This document shows positions 16,405 through 25,417 of a stretch of DNA of 64,000 bases, piece after piece. Source of the stretch: Oscillospiraceae bacterium (GTDB taxonomy: Bacteria; Bacillota; Clostridia; Oscillospirales; Oscillospiraceae); assembly GCA_020025655.1 (NCBI GenBank), contig JAHHRR010000002.1, positions 1-64,000 of the forward strand. The letters are read 5' to 3'. Made by a program: the position numbers and the translations under genes. Positions within the stretch are counted from its first letter, which is position 1; the number at the start of each line of letters is the position of its first letter. The notes beneath the pieces are model-generated. The model was not told where the DNA came from and searched no databases. It was given only the letters and a program-made list of their open reading frames with translations.

Positions 16405-17835
16405 TTATTTAAGTTTTGCGTATTCTTCCCTTGCATATTCATCAAGCATATTTATAGTAGTCTGAATATCATCCTTTGTAGTTTCAGGATGTATTGCGCA
16501 GAGGCGAAGGACGGTTTTTCCTCTGAGAACCGTCGTAAACATTGCGGCATACCCGCTCTCATTCAGTCTCTCGCTTATTCTTTCGTTCAGTGCATCCTTC
16601 TGTTCTTCGGTTAAGTCATTCGGCGCAAAGCGGAAATTGAGCATAGCCAGCTGTGCAGGAGCAACAATTTCCCAGTTTTCCTTTTCTTCAACCGCAGCTT
16701 CAGCCCATTTTGCCTGCTTGAAGCCCTGCTCAACAGCTGAGCCCAGAAGTTCAGTTCCCAGAACCTGCAATGTCATCCAGAGTTTAAGACCTCTGGCAGG
16801 TCTGGTAAGCTCAATTCCTATATCGAACATATTGGGATAGCCGTCATCAGCCTGCACATCCTTTAAATACTCAGGGCTTACATGGAAGCTGTTGTAAAGA
16901 TCAGTAACATCTTTGACTATTACAGCTGCGCAGCCGTAAGTCTGGAAAAGCCATTTGTGAGCATCCCAGCTCAGGCTGTCTGCTCTCTCAACACCATCTA
17001 ATAGTCCCCTGTATTTTTCGCTCAGAAGTACGGAGCCGCCTATGGCCCCGTCAACATGAAACCACATTTCGTATTTTTTGCATATATCCGCAATTTCATT
17101 GAGCGGATCAATGGTGCCTGTGTTGGTAGTACCGGCAGTTCCGATTACAGCAAAGGGAATATACCCTGCCTCAATATCCTTTCTGACCATTTCTTCCAGT
17201 TCAGCTACATTCATGCGGAAGCTGTCATCAGTGCTTACGCAGCGAATTCTGCTGCTTGCAATTCCTATAACTCTCAGACCTTTTGCAACAGAACTGTGAG
17301 TCTGATCTGAAATATAGGCAGTACCCAGATGCAGAGTGTCCTCGTTAAGCTTCTTATCCCTTGCCGCAGTAAGTGCGGTTATATTTCCCATAGAACCACC
17401 GCTGACGAAAATACCGCCTGCTTTCTTTCCGAAGCCTGCAAGGTCTGCAAGCCATCGTATAACCTGCTGCTCTACACAGTTGACAGTAGGTGCAAGCTTG
17501 CTTCCGCCTGCATGAATGTTATAGGCAGAAGTCATAATATCGCCGAGCCATGACACGCATGATGCAGGTCCGGGTACGAAGCCGAAAAATCTCGGATGAT
17601 TATTGTCACCGCAGTATCGGAACACTTCCTGCTCCATTTCCTTAACTACTTCCTCTACCGGTCTGCCCTTGGCGGGAATACCGATCTTCTCTATCGTTTT
17701 GAGCTGAGATTCATCCGATTGAGTTAAAACAGGCATGGATTCCTGAATATGCCTCTGAATGCAAAAATCATGCACAAAATTGTTTACAGCTTCTTCAAGC
17801 TGCTGACTGTTTAGAATAAATTCTTTGCCGACCAT
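16405..17835 (-). CDS. PLP-dependent aromatic amino acid decarboxylase, tryptophan-decarboxylase-like
   Basis: 476 residues of group II PLP decarboxylases. [12 protein letters not shown] and [12 protein letters not shown] are near the N-terminus, HVDGAIGG supplies the PLP-pairing Asp, and [12 protein letters not shown] holds the PLP lysine, K294. By memory it is strikingly close along its length to the Ruminococcus gnavus tryptophan decarboxylase, for example in GxEYILNSxQLEEA-like opening, HVxPEYLKD and [19 protein letters not shown]. Expected reaction: L-tryptophan (possibly phenylalanine or tyrosine) to the arylamine and CO2. Single gene with own promoter. No amine antiporter is adjacent. 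Substrate choice is inferred from similarity only. Confidence 0.82.
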   Translation of the reverse strand: MVGKEFILNSQQLEEAVNNFVHDFCIQRHIQESMPVLTQSDESQLKTIEKIGIPAKGRPVEEVVKEMEQEVFRYCGDNNHPRFFGFVPGPASCVSWLGDIMTSAYNIHAGGSKLAPTVNCVEQQVIRWLADLAGFGKKAGGIFVSGGSMGNITALTAARDKKLNEDTLHLGTAYISDQTHSSVAKGLRVIGIASSRIRCVSTDDSFRMNVAELEEMVRKDIEAGYIPFAVIGTAGTTNTGTIDPLNEIADICKKYEMWFHVDGAIGGSVLLSEKYRGLLDGVERADSLSWDAHKWLFQTYGCAAVIVKDVTDLYNSFHVSPEYLKDVQADDGYPNMFDIGIELTRPARGLKLWMTLQVLGTELLGSAVEQGFKQAKWAEAAVEEKENWEIVAPAQLAMLNFRFAPNDLTEEQKDALNERISERLNESGYAAMFTTVLRGKTVLRLCAIHPETTKDDIQTTINMLDEYAREEYAKLK

Positions 17836-17867
17836 AGCTGCTCCTTATCTCAGAATGTATTTTTTCT

Positions 17868-17896
17868 ATTATATATCGTAATTCCCGTTTTGTAAA
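17868..17896 (-). promoter_or_regulatory. Promoter of the decarboxylase gene
   Basis: Minus strand TTTACA (17891-17896), 17-nt spacer and TATAAT (17868-17873). The ATG follows AAGGAGCAG. Confidence 0.75.
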
Positions 17897-17923
17897 ATTT
17901 TGATAATATGATATAATCAAAAT
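17890..17923 (+). promoter_or_regulatory. Promoter and inverted repeat of the PfkB-type kinase gene
   Basis: TTGTAA (17890-17895), 16-nt spacer, TATAAT (17912-17917). The perfect arms ATTTTGAT (17897-17904) and ATCAAAAT (17916-17923) overlap the spacer and -10 box, a plausible operator. The -35 boxes of this and the decarboxylase promoter overlap. Confidence 0.6.
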
Positions 17924-17948
17924 ATTCTTTTTTAAACGGGGTGCGGAT

Positions 17949-18875
17949 ATGAAAGCTTTATCCATCGGTTCCTGTGTGCTTGATGTATATGTTGAGATTG
18001 ACAAGCTTCCGGGACTGGGCGAAGATGTAAATACTAAAGACCTGAAAATGTCTCTGGGCGGCATGGCATATAATGTCTACAATGTTCTAAGTCTTTTTGA
18101 TAAGGGACACATTCTTGGCTGTGCCATAGGCGAGGGCGTAATTGCAGATATTGTATCCGGACTTTTAGACAAGCGTGGGCATCATCCCATAGGCGTAATT
18201 CACGGACTTGATAACGGAATGTGCCTTTGTCTTGTAGATGACAGCAAAGAGCGCAGCTTTATTTCGCATCACGGTGCAGAATACCGCTTTGACCCAGAGC
18301 TTTTTGATTCTGTCGATTTTTCAGATATAGGTTGGATATACGCAAGCGGTCTTGAAATTGAGGATAAAGACGGTGACAAAATCATTGATTTTCTCGAGCG
18401 AAAGCAAAAGAATGTTTTTCTCGCACCGGGTCCGAGACTGCACAAGCTCTCCCCTGCTGTTATGGACAGGCTTTATAAGCTTCATCCCGTGCTGCACCTG
18501 AACGAGCGTGAAGCCTCACTTATCACAGGCGAAAATGATGTATATGAAAATGCAGAGAAGATTTTCTCTCTCACTCATAATACAGTTATAATAACTCTGG
18601 GCGCTGACGGAACTCTGTTAAAGGAGAACGGAAAAGCTCCCCTGCTTGTTCCAACATTCAAGGTTGATATGCTGGATTCAACCGGCGCAGGCGACAACCA
18701 CGCAGGTGCAGTTCTTGCCTGCATTTGCAAAGGCATGAGCTATTATGATGCCGTCAGAACTGCAAACAAGATTTCTTCCTATGTTGTGCGCCAGAAGGGT
18801 GCAAGCCTTACAAAAGAAAACTTCGACAAAGCCATGGATGAGCTGAGGGCTGAAAATATCAGCGGATTATTTTAA
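17949..18875 (+). CDS. PfkB family carbohydrate kinase
   Basis: 308 residues. N-terminal SIGSCVLDVYVEIDKLPGLGE and SLGGMAYNVYNVL form the substrate lid and first signature, and DSTGAGDNHAGAVL is the second signature with catalytic Asp. The Asn-His after GAGD (usually Ser/Thr-Phe) is a variant seen in some subgroups. It acts as a cytosolic sugar or nucleoside kinase (ribokinase or pseudouridine-kinase-like). The true substrate is unclear because no catabolic gene is adjacent. The ribosome site is weak (GGGGTG). Confidence 0.8.
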   Translation: MKALSIGSCVLDVYVEIDKLPGLGEDVNTKDLKMSLGGMAYNVYNVLSLFDKGHILGCAIGEGVIADIVSGLLDKRGHHPIGVIHGLDNGMCLCLVDDSKERSFISHHGAEYRFDPELFDSVDFSDIGWIYASGLEIEDKDGDKIIDFLERKQKNVFLAPGPRLHKLSPAVMDRLYKLHPVLHLNEREASLITGENDVYENAEKIFSLTHNTVIITLGADGTLLKENGKAPLLVPTFKVDMLDSTGAGDNHAGAVLACICKGMSYYDAVRTANKISSYVVRQKGASLTKENFDKAMDELRAENISGLF

Positions 18876-18898
18876 ATTTAAAACATCCGGAACAATAT

Positions 18899-18932
18899 AA
18901 AAACCGGGACTGCATAATGCAGTCCCGGTTTT
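18899..18932. terminator. Bidirectional terminator
   Basis: AAACCGGGACTGCAT pairs with ATGCAGTCCCGGTTT, followed by T-rich sequence, between convergent genes. Confidence 0.85.
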
Positions 18933-18956
18933 CTGTTTAAAGCTTAATTTTGCATT

Positions 18957-19475
18957 TTATCCGAACAGCTTTGCAAGGATGCCCTTTTTTCTGCCGTCCT
19001 TTGCGCCGTAGATAGTTTTATCCGCATTCAGTTCTGCAAAAGGATAGCAGGCGGACACAGTCTCTATAAACTGCCCCATTCTGTCGCCTGCATCTGCCCT
19101 TGTGCTGTAACGGCAGTTTATTTTCATCTTTTTTACCTTACCGTTGAAATTTTCTATAATAGCAGCCATGGCGATTGCAGCGCAGCCTGAAAAAGCATCT
19201 GCATCACTCAGCTTCATTGTATAATTGCCCAGACCTTCGCCGGGTTTAAAATCTACAAGATACCGGCCTACCTCACCGGTAAGCTCATAGCGCTCCTTCG
19301 GGCTTTTTCTGGCCGCAAGCTGCCTCACAGTCTCACCGCTTATAGCAAGCAGACTTCCACTCTCAATAAGCTCGTTCATAGCCCTGCTCTGGATATCGAA
19401 AAGTTTTGCGGCAAGCTCCTTATTTTCTTCTTTCATTCTCGCATTAAGCTTTTCCCAGTTCCGCATAACATCCAT
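18957..19475 (-). CDS. Hypothetical protein
   Basis: 172 residues, no recognised family, no signal or membrane segment. The N-terminal part is charged and helical. The middle has LSDADAFSGCAAIAMAAII and the end is basic (KDGRKKGILAKLFG). The ATG has AGGAGGGG 9 nt upstream, so translation is likely. Monocistronic between the PfkB kinase and rrf2. Confidence 0.6.
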   Translation of the reverse strand: MDVMRNWEKLNARMKEENKELAAKLFDIQSRAMNELIESGSLLAISGETVRQLAARKSPKERYELTGEVGRYLVDFKPGEGLGNYTMKLSDADAFSGCAAIAMAAIIENFNGKVKKMKINCRYSTRADAGDRMGQFIETVSACYPFAELNADKTIYGAKDGRKKGILAKLFG

Positions 19476-19686
19476 ATTAAAACCCCTCCTGCATACAACA
19501 TAAGTAAGCCGCAGTGTAAGTTACTACTTATTATAATATAACTTCATTTTCCAAATAATTCAAGAGAATATGATTGCAGCATTTTTATCATCAGGCATCG
19601 GGCACAGTCCCGAGCCTGCTGCCGCTTCAAAATACAATATGCAGATATCCGCTGTATGTTAACCGAAAATCGAAAATACTTTATTT

Positions 19687-20106
19687 TCAGTCTTTTTCAT
19701 CCAGATTATCGTCCAGAAGATCCTGAAGACTAATGCCGTCGAAGAAATCATTTATCATTTTGTCAAGCTTTCTCCACATTGGCATGGAGTGGCATTCGCC
19801 ACAGCGTGAGCATTCCTCGCTTGGTATCACGCACTGAACGGGCGCCAGATTGCCCTCCACTATACGCAGAATCTCACCTACCGAATAATTCTCCGGTTTA
19901 TCCATAAGCTTATATCCGCCGCCCTTGCCACGCAGGCTCAGCAGCTTGTCATGCTCCACCAGAAGCTTCAGTATTCCGTTAACATATCCGGTGGATATGC
20001 CCTGTCTTTCAGCAATTTCCTGAAGAGGAACGTATTCATCAGAATCCCGCTCTGCAAGGTCTACCATAACACGCAGGGCATAGCGTCCTTTAGTTGAAAT
20101 AATCAT
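19687..20106 (-). CDS. Rrf2 family Fe-S-sensing regulator (IscR/SufR-like)
   Basis: 139 residues. Winged helix: STKGRYALRVMVDLA, QGISTGYVNGILKLL and LRGKGGGYKL, all Rrf2 hallmarks. The effector loop VQCVIPSEECSRCGECHSM holds four Cys, three of which could bind a [2Fe-2S] or [4Fe-4S] cluster. Divergently transcribed from sufCBDSU, and its own promoter spacer contains the same sequence found at the suf start site. Probably represses suf and itself when clusters are plentiful. Confidence 0.88.
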   Translation of the reverse strand: MIISTKGRYALRVMVDLAERDSDEYVPLQEIAERQGISTGYVNGILKLLVEHDKLLSLRGKGGGYKLMDKPENYSVGEILRIVEGNLAPVQCVIPSEECSRCGECHSMPMWRKLDKMINDFFDGISLQDLLDDNLDEKD

Positions 20107-20140
20107 GTTTTTTTCTATCTCCTCAGTTTGATTTTTCTCT

Positions 20141-20169
20141 ATTGTACACTAAACTACTAGGTTAATCAA
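20141..20169 (-). promoter_or_regulatory. rrf2 promoter with Rrf2 operator in the spacer
   Basis: Minus strand TTGATT (20164-20169), 17-nt spacer, TACAAT (20141-20146). The spacer region reads ATTAACCTAGTA on the minus strand, nearly identical to ATTAACCTACTA at 20251 in the suf leader. Confidence 0.7.
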
Positions 20170-20208
20170 CTTTTATTAAAAAATTTTATTTTTTCACTGT
20201 CAGTTCGC

Positions 20209-20269
20209 TTGACAAAAGCCATTGATTGAAGTATTATCAAGTCACAACATATTAACCTACTAACCTAGT
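20209..20269 (+). promoter_or_regulatory. suf promoter and downstream operator
   Basis: TTGACA (20209-20214), 17-nt spacer, TATTAT (20232-20237). The operator-like ATTAACCTACTAACCTAGT (20251-20269) starts a few bases after the expected transcription start, which fits repression. Confidence 0.75.
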
Positions 20270-20330
20270 GTGTTTATATGATATGGTTTTTGGACTCAGT
20301 GTTCTATTCAGCATCGGGTACAGCCTCGAT

Positions 20331-20350
20331 AAATAAATAAATAAATAAAT
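20331..20350 (+). repeat. Tetranucleotide repeat (AAAT) x5 before the sufC ribosome site
   Basis: Five uninterrupted AAAT units sit directly upstream of TTGGAGGAAG. A change in copy number would alter leader length but not the spacing between ribosome site and start codon. Confidence 0.85.
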
Positions 20351-20363
20351 TGGAGGAAGCGAT

Positions 20364-21101
20364 ATGTCACTTCTGCAGGTTAAAAATATAAACGTCCGCA
20401 TAGAGGAAAAGGACATTCTCAAAGATTTAAATCTCGAAATAGGCAAGGGCGAAACCCATGTTCTCATGGGCCCCAACGGTGCAGGTAAATCCACACTGGG
20501 TTATGCCCTTATGGGTAATCCCAAATATGAGGTTACCTCCGGCAGCATAATTTTCAATGGTAAAGATATCACCGCTGAAAGCGCAGACCAGCGTGCCAAA
20601 GACGGTATGTTTCTGTCATTTCAGGAGCCTCTTGAGGTTCCCGGTCTCAGCCTTGAAAGCTTCATCCGAAGCGCTTTGCAGCAGCAGACCGGTGAGAAGC
20701 TCCGCTTCTGGGATTTCAAAAAGCAGCTTCAGCAGGCCATGGATGTTCTCCAGCTTGCTCCGTCCTACGCAGGCAGAAGTCTGAATGTAGGCTTCTCCGG
20801 CGGTGAAAAGAAGAAGGCCGAAATTCTCCAGATGATGCTGTATCATCCTCAGCTGACAATTCTTGACGAAACCGACTCCGGTCTTGATGTTGACGCCGTA
20901 AGGCTTGTATCAGAGGGCGTCCGCCGCTATCAGGAAACGCAGGAAGGTTCACTTCTCATCATAACCCACAGCACCAGAATTCTCGAATCTCTCCACGTTG
21001 ACTATACTCACATTCTGGTTGACGGTCATATAGTCACTACCGGCGACGGTTCGCTTGTCGATCGTATCAACCGTGAGGGTTACGAGGCATTTATTAAGTA
21101 A
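20364..21101 (+). CDS. sufC: Fe-S assembly ATPase SufC
   Basis: 245 residues of the SufC ABC ATPase. Walker A GPNGAGKSTLG (about residue 35), Q-loop SFQEP, signature SGGEKKK and Walker B LTILDETDSGLDVDAV with the SufC-specific DETDSGLD. It energises the SufBCD scaffold. First gene of sufCBDSU, 12 bp before sufB. Confidence 0.95.
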   Translation: MSLLQVKNINVRIEEKDILKDLNLEIGKGETHVLMGPNGAGKSTLGYALMGNPKYEVTSGSIIFNGKDITAESADQRAKDGMFLSFQEPLEVPGLSLESFIRSALQQQTGEKLRFWDFKKQLQQAMDVLQLAPSYAGRSLNVGFSGGEKKKAEILQMMLYHPQLTILDETDSGLDVDAVRLVSEGVRRYQETQEGSLLIITHSTRILESLHVDYTHILVDGHIVTTGDGSLVDRINREGYEAFIK

Positions 21102-21113
21102 AGAGGTGCCGAT

Positions 21114-22520
21114 ATGAAAGAAAAAACTTATGTTGCAGATATTAACCGCAATATCTACGACTTCAAAAATGAAGAAAAAGATGTATACCGGATAAATGCC
21201 GGTCTTACACCCGAAATTGTTGATAAAATTTCAGCTGAAAAAAACGATCCCGAATGGATGCATCAGTTCAGACTGAAAGCACTTGAAATATATAATAAAA
21301 CCGATATTCCCGACTGGGGCCCCTCAATCGACGGGCTTGACATGGACAACATCGTAACCTATGTCCGTCCCAACACCAAAATGAGTGCGAAATGGGACGA
21401 GGTACCCGAAGATATTAAAGATACCTTTGAGCGTCTGGGTATTCCTCAGGCTGAGCGCAAATCGCTTGCGGGAGTAGGCGCTCAGTATGACTCCGAGCTT
21501 GTTTACCACAATATTAAAGATGAGGTTGCTGCAAAGGGCGTTATCTACACCGACCTTGAAAGCGCCATGCACGGCCCATATGCAAAGATGATTGAGGAGC
21601 ATTTCATGAAGCTTGTTCCTCCCTCCGACCATAAATTTGCAGCTCTTCACGGCGCTGTATGGTCCGGCGGTTCTTTCGTGTATGTTCCCCCCGGCGTGGA
21701 TGTGGAAATTCCGCTCCAGTCCTACTTCCGTCTGAACGCTCCCGGCGCAGGCCAGTTTGAGCATACACTTATTATTGTGGACGAGGGTGCAAACCTTCAC
21801 TTCATTGAGGGCTGCTCCGCTCCTAAATATAATGTTGCAAACCTTCATGCCGGCTGTGTTGAGCTGTTCGTTGGCAAAAACGCAAAGCTCCGGTACTCCA
21901 CTATCGAGAACTGGTCAAAGAATATGTATAACCTGAACACCAAGCGTGCAATCGTTGAAGAGGGCGGAAAAATGGAATGGGTCTCCGGTTCCTTCGGCTC
22001 CCATGTTTCCTACCTCTATCCCATGACCATATTAAAGGGTGACAATTCCAAGATGGAATACACCGGCATCACTTTTGCCGGCAAGGGTCAGAATCTGGAT
22101 ACCGGTGCAAAGGTAGTACAGAACGGTAAACACACTTCTTCTTATATCAATACCAAATCCATCTCCAAGGACGGCGGCATAAGCACCTTCCGAAGCTCCG
22201 TTGTTATCGGCAGCAAGGCCGAAAAAGCAAAATCCGCAGTTTCCTGCCAGAGCCTTATGCTTGACGCAATTTCCCAGTCAGATACAATCCCTGCCATTGA
22301 TGTCCGTACCGGCGATGCCGATGTAGGTCACGAGGCGCAGATAGGCCGCATCAGCGATGAGGCAGTTTTCTATCTTATGAGCCGTGGAATTGCAGAAGAT
22401 GAGGCCCGTGCAATGATAGTCAGCGGCTTTGCGGACACTGTCTCCAAGGAGCTTCCGCTTGAATATGCTATGGAAATGAACAACCTCATTCGTCTCGAGA
22501 TGAAGGGCAGTATAGGTTAA
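21114..22520 (+). CDS. sufB: Fe-S cluster scaffold SufB
   Basis: 468 residues, full-length SufB. Typical PEWMHQFRLKALEIY, WSGGSFVYVPPGVDVEIPLQ and the C-terminal beta-helix with GSKAEKAKSAVSCQSLMLD and ISDEAVFYLMSRGI. The Cys of VSCQSL corresponds to the scaffold Cys near the SufB-SufD interface. It receives sulfur from SufS through SufU. Confidence 0.95.
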   Translation: MKEKTYVADINRNIYDFKNEEKDVYRINAGLTPEIVDKISAEKNDPEWMHQFRLKALEIYNKTDIPDWGPSIDGLDMDNIVTYVRPNTKMSAKWDEVPEDIKDTFERLGIPQAERKSLAGVGAQYDSELVYHNIKDEVAAKGVIYTDLESAMHGPYAKMIEEHFMKLVPPSDHKFAALHGAVWSGGSFVYVPPGVDVEIPLQSYFRLNAPGAGQFEHTLIIVDEGANLHFIEGCSAPKYNVANLHAGCVELFVGKNAKLRYSTIENWSKNMYNLNTKRAIVEEGGKMEWVSGSFGSHVSYLYPMTILKGDNSKMEYTGITFAGKGQNLDTGAKVVQNGKHTSSYINTKSISKDGGISTFRSSVVIGSKAEKAKSAVSCQSLMLDAISQSDTIPAIDVRTGDADVGHEAQIGRISDEAVFYLMSRGIAEDEARAMIVSGFADTVSKELPLEYAMEMNNLIRLEMKGSIG

Positions 22521-22537
22521 GGGAAAGGAGAACAAAA

Positions 22538-23611
22538 ATGGATATGATTTTAAACAGCCTTCCCACCAGAACCTGGAATCATCTGGGAATGAACGAAACT
22601 AAGCTTTCCGTGGCAGAAAGCATTTATGATAATCACTGTCCCGAAGTGTCTTTTGATTCCTCAGTAAGCTGGAATCCCTCCGCTTCACGGGATAATTCCC
22701 TGCCGGAAATCAAAAACGGCATGGGCAAGGATATGAAAGCAATCACCTCTCAGGCCTCCATCGGTCTTGCCGAAACCGCCGAGGGTGTCAGAATGGAAAA
22801 GCCCATGATTTTAAAGTGGAGCTATGCCCACGGTGAAAAGTCAGTCAGCCGTGTGGTTCTCCACGCAGAAAAGAACAGTGTTCTGTCCGCAATTATGGTT
22901 TTAAGTTCCGAGTCTGAGCTTAGCGAGGGCTTTTCCGCAGTAAGAACCGAAATTTATGCAGATGAAAACGCAGTTGTTAACCTGTACGTCGCTCAGCTTC
23001 TTGGCGCTGATACTCTGTGCTTTAACGACATAAGCGGTATCTGCAAGGATAATGCACAGATAAATCTTGTAAAGCTCGAGCTTGGCTCAGGAAAGCTTTA
23101 CGCCGGAACTCAGATTGACCTTATGGGCGTAAACAGCTCATTTAACACCGATATCGGATATCACGTTCTGGAAAATCAGGTGCTTGATATGAACTATGTG
23201 GCAAACCACTTCGGCGCTCACACCTCTTCACATATGAATGTTTCCGGCACTCTTGATGAAAACTCCAGAAAGATTTTCCGTGGAACTATTGATTTTAAGC
23301 GAGGATGCACCTCTTCTTCGGGTACCGAGAACGAAAATGTTCTGCTTCTGGGTGACAACATGGTAAACCAGACCATTCCTCTTATTCTCTGTCAGGAGGA
23401 GGATGTAGAGGGAAATCACGGCGCATCTATCGGAAAGCTTGATGACAAGGTGCTGTTCTACCTTGCAAGCAGAGGTTTTTCCGAGCGTGAGGCTCAGCAG
23501 CTTATAGCCCGTTCCCGCATCGAAGCCGTCTGCCAGAAGATTCCCGATGAGGACATTCAGGCTCAGATCCGTGAATACGAAGACAAGAGAGGAAGTAATG
23601 CAAATGACTGA
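22538..23611 (+). CDS. sufD: Fe-S assembly protein SufD
   Basis: 357 residues, beta-helix SufB/SufD family member with HFGAHTSSHMNVSGTL, FRGTIDFKRG and the terminal DKVLFYLASRGFSEREAQQL. Shares the C-terminal SufB_N/SufD helix motif. Preceded by GGGAAAGGAG. Its 3' end overlaps sufS by 14 bp, so translation is probably coupled. Confidence 0.9.
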   Translation: MDMILNSLPTRTWNHLGMNETKLSVAESIYDNHCPEVSFDSSVSWNPSASRDNSLPEIKNGMGKDMKAITSQASIGLAETAEGVRMEKPMILKWSYAHGEKSVSRVVLHAEKNSVLSAIMVLSSESELSEGFSAVRTEIYADENAVVNLYVAQLLGADTLCFNDISGICKDNAQINLVKLELGSGKLYAGTQIDLMGVNSSFNTDIGYHVLENQVLDMNYVANHFGAHTSSHMNVSGTLDENSRKIFRGTIDFKRGCTSSSGTENENVLLLGDNMVNQTIPLILCQEEDVEGNHGASIGKLDDKVLFYLASRGFSEREAQQLIARSRIEAVCQKIPDEDIQAQIREYEDKRGSNAND

Positions 23612-24818
23612 AAATTACAAAAATGATTTTCCCCTGCTTTGCAGTCAGGATATTGCCTATCTCGATAATGCCGCTACCGCTCAAAGGCCTCTGTGCGTAA
23701 TGGAGGCCGAGCGTGAGTATTACGAATCATATAACGCAAACCCGCTCCGTGGCTTTTACAAGCTTGCCATTGACGCAACCGAGCATTATGAAGCAGCAAG
23801 AGAAACTGTCCGCCGCTTTATAAATGCTCCCTCCGCAGCTGAGATAATTTTTACCCGCAACACCAGTGAAAGCATAAACCTTGTTGCATACAGCTACGGT
23901 CTTAATTTCATCCACGAGGGCGACGAAATCTTAATCACCATTGCAGAGCATCACAGCAATATGCTCCCATGGCAGATGGTTGCCGCAAAAACCGGTGCCA
24001 CTCTCCGTTTCCTTGACTGTGAAAAGGACGGAAGCTACACCGAAGAGGCAATTCGAGCCGCAGTCACCCCCAGAACCAAATTTGCCGCAATTCAGCAGGT
24101 TTCAAATGTTCTGGGAACCGTAAGTCCGGTTGAGGAGATAATCTCTCTTGTTCACAAAAACGGCGGCCTTGTTTTAATAGACGGTGCCCAGAGTACGCCC
24201 CACATGAAGGTGGATGTACAGGCTCTGGATGCTGATTTCTTCGCCTTCTCCGGTCACAAGCTCATGGCCCCCATGGGTATCGGTGTTCTCTATGGCAAAA
24301 AGGACATTCTCGATATGATGCCCCCGTTTTTAAGCGGAGGCGAAATGATAGAATCCGTTACAAGAGAAGGTGCTGTTTATGCCCAGCTTCCCCATAAGTT
24401 TGAGGCAGGAACCGTAAACGGCGGCGGTGCTGCCGGTCTTGCAGCTGCAATAGAATATCTCGAAAATATCGGCATGGATAAGGTCGAGGAGCTTGAAAGA
24501 GAGCTTACTGTATATGCCTTTAACAGAATGCAGGAAATTCCCGGTGTTCACATTCTGGGAAGTCCCGATCCTGACAGTCACAACGGTATTCTCAGCTTTA
24601 CGGTGGATAATGTTCATCCCCATGATATTGCCGAAATCCTTTCCGTCGACAACGTGGCGGTACGTGCCGGACACCATTGCGCACAGCCCCTGTTAAAGCA
24701 TCTGGGCGTTTATTCCTGCACACGGGCCAGTATTTCCTTTTATAACACGAAAGAAGATATCGACCGCTTAATTGAAAGTCTCGCATCAGTAAGGAGGAAA
24801 ATGGGCCTTGGAAACTAA
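23598..24818 (+). CDS. sufS: Cysteine desulfurase SufS
   Basis: 406 residues from ATG 23598 (MQMTENYK), with AGAGGAAG just upstream. A longer frame from 23547 runs inside sufD and is less likely. PLP lysine in FSGHKLMAPMG, and the catalytic Cys in RAGHHCAQPLLKHLG. Converts cysteine to alanine and hands the persulfide to SufU. Confidence 0.93.
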   Translation: MQMTENYKNDFPLLCSQDIAYLDNAATAQRPLCVMEAEREYYESYNANPLRGFYKLAIDATEHYEAARETVRRFINAPSAAEIIFTRNTSESINLVAYSYGLNFIHEGDEILITIAEHHSNMLPWQMVAAKTGATLRFLDCEKDGSYTEEAIRAAVTPRTKFAAIQQVSNVLGTVSPVEEIISLVHKNGGLVLIDGAQSTPHMKVDVQALDADFFAFSGHKLMAPMGIGVLYGKKDILDMMPPFLSGGEMIESVTREGAVYAQLPHKFEAGTVNGGGAAGLAAAIEYLENIGMDKVEELERELTVYAFNRMQEIPGVHILGSPDPDSHNGILSFTVDNVHPHDIAEILSVDNVAVRAGHHCAQPLLKHLGVYSCTRASISFYNTKEDIDRLIESLASVRRKMGLGN

Positions 24819-25236
24819 TACTTTTTATAATGAGGTTTTGATTGACCACAATCTGCATCCGCTGCATAAGGAAACTCTTGCAAATCCCAATATGATTCTG
24901 GAGGGTGTAAACCCCACCTGCGGCGATGACATTGTAATTCAGCTCCGTGTAGAGGATGACATCATCAAAGAAGCTGCTTTTGAGGGCAGCGGCTGCGCCA
25001 TTTCACAGGCCTCCGCCGATATTATGATTGACATGATAATCGGTAAGCATAAGGACACCGCACTTCACCTCGCTGACCTTTTCGTGAAAATGATAAAGGG
25101 CGAATGTTCAGAAGAAGAGATTGAGGAGCTTGAGGAAGCAGGCGCTCTCAGAGATATCTCACATATGCCCAACAGAGTTAAATGCGCCGTTCTCGGCTGG
25201 CACACTATTGAAGAAATGCTGGGCGGGAAGAAATAA
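24808..25236 (+). CDS. sufU: Sulfur-transfer zinc protein SufU
   Basis: 142 residues with the SufU ligands in NPTCGDD, GSGCAISQASAD and RVKCAVLGW. The start is TTG at 24808, overlapping sufS by 11 bp and preceded by AAGGAGG. The next in-frame Met would delete the first conserved region. Takes sulfur from SufS to SufBCD, as in Gram-positive Suf systems lacking SufE. Confidence 0.92.
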   Translation: METNTFYNEVLIDHNLHPLHKETLANPNMILEGVNPTCGDDIVIQLRVEDDIIKEAAFEGSGCAISQASADIMIDMIIGKHKDTALHLADLFVKMIKGECSEEEIEELEEAGALRDISHMPNRVKCAVLGWHTIEEMLGGKK

Positions 25237-25254
25237 TATATCTTCTCTTACCTT

Positions 25255-25303
25255 ACCCCGTTTGTCAGGCAGTGCGATTAACTTGCCGGACAAGCGGGGT
25301 TTT
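25255..25303 (+). terminator. Terminator of the suf operon
   Basis: ACCCCGTTTGTC pairs with GACAAGCGGGGT (one G-U) around an inner GGCA/TGCC hairpin and is followed by TTTT. Confidence 0.75.
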
Positions 25304-25348
25304 AAATAAATCATCATGCTCAGCTGCTGTAAATGCAGGATATAATTT

Positions 25349-25387
25349 AAGAGCCTTTTGTATGCTTTACGCACGCAAAAGGCTCTT
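25349..25387 (-). terminator. Hairpin after pepC
   Basis: AAGAGCCTTTTG (25349-25360) pairs perfectly with CAAAAGGCTCTT (25376-25387). On the minus strand it lies 30 bp past the pepC stop, with a modest T tract. Confidence 0.65.
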
Positions 25388-25417
25388 TGGCTTATTAAGT
25401 ATAAATTATATTTGTTT

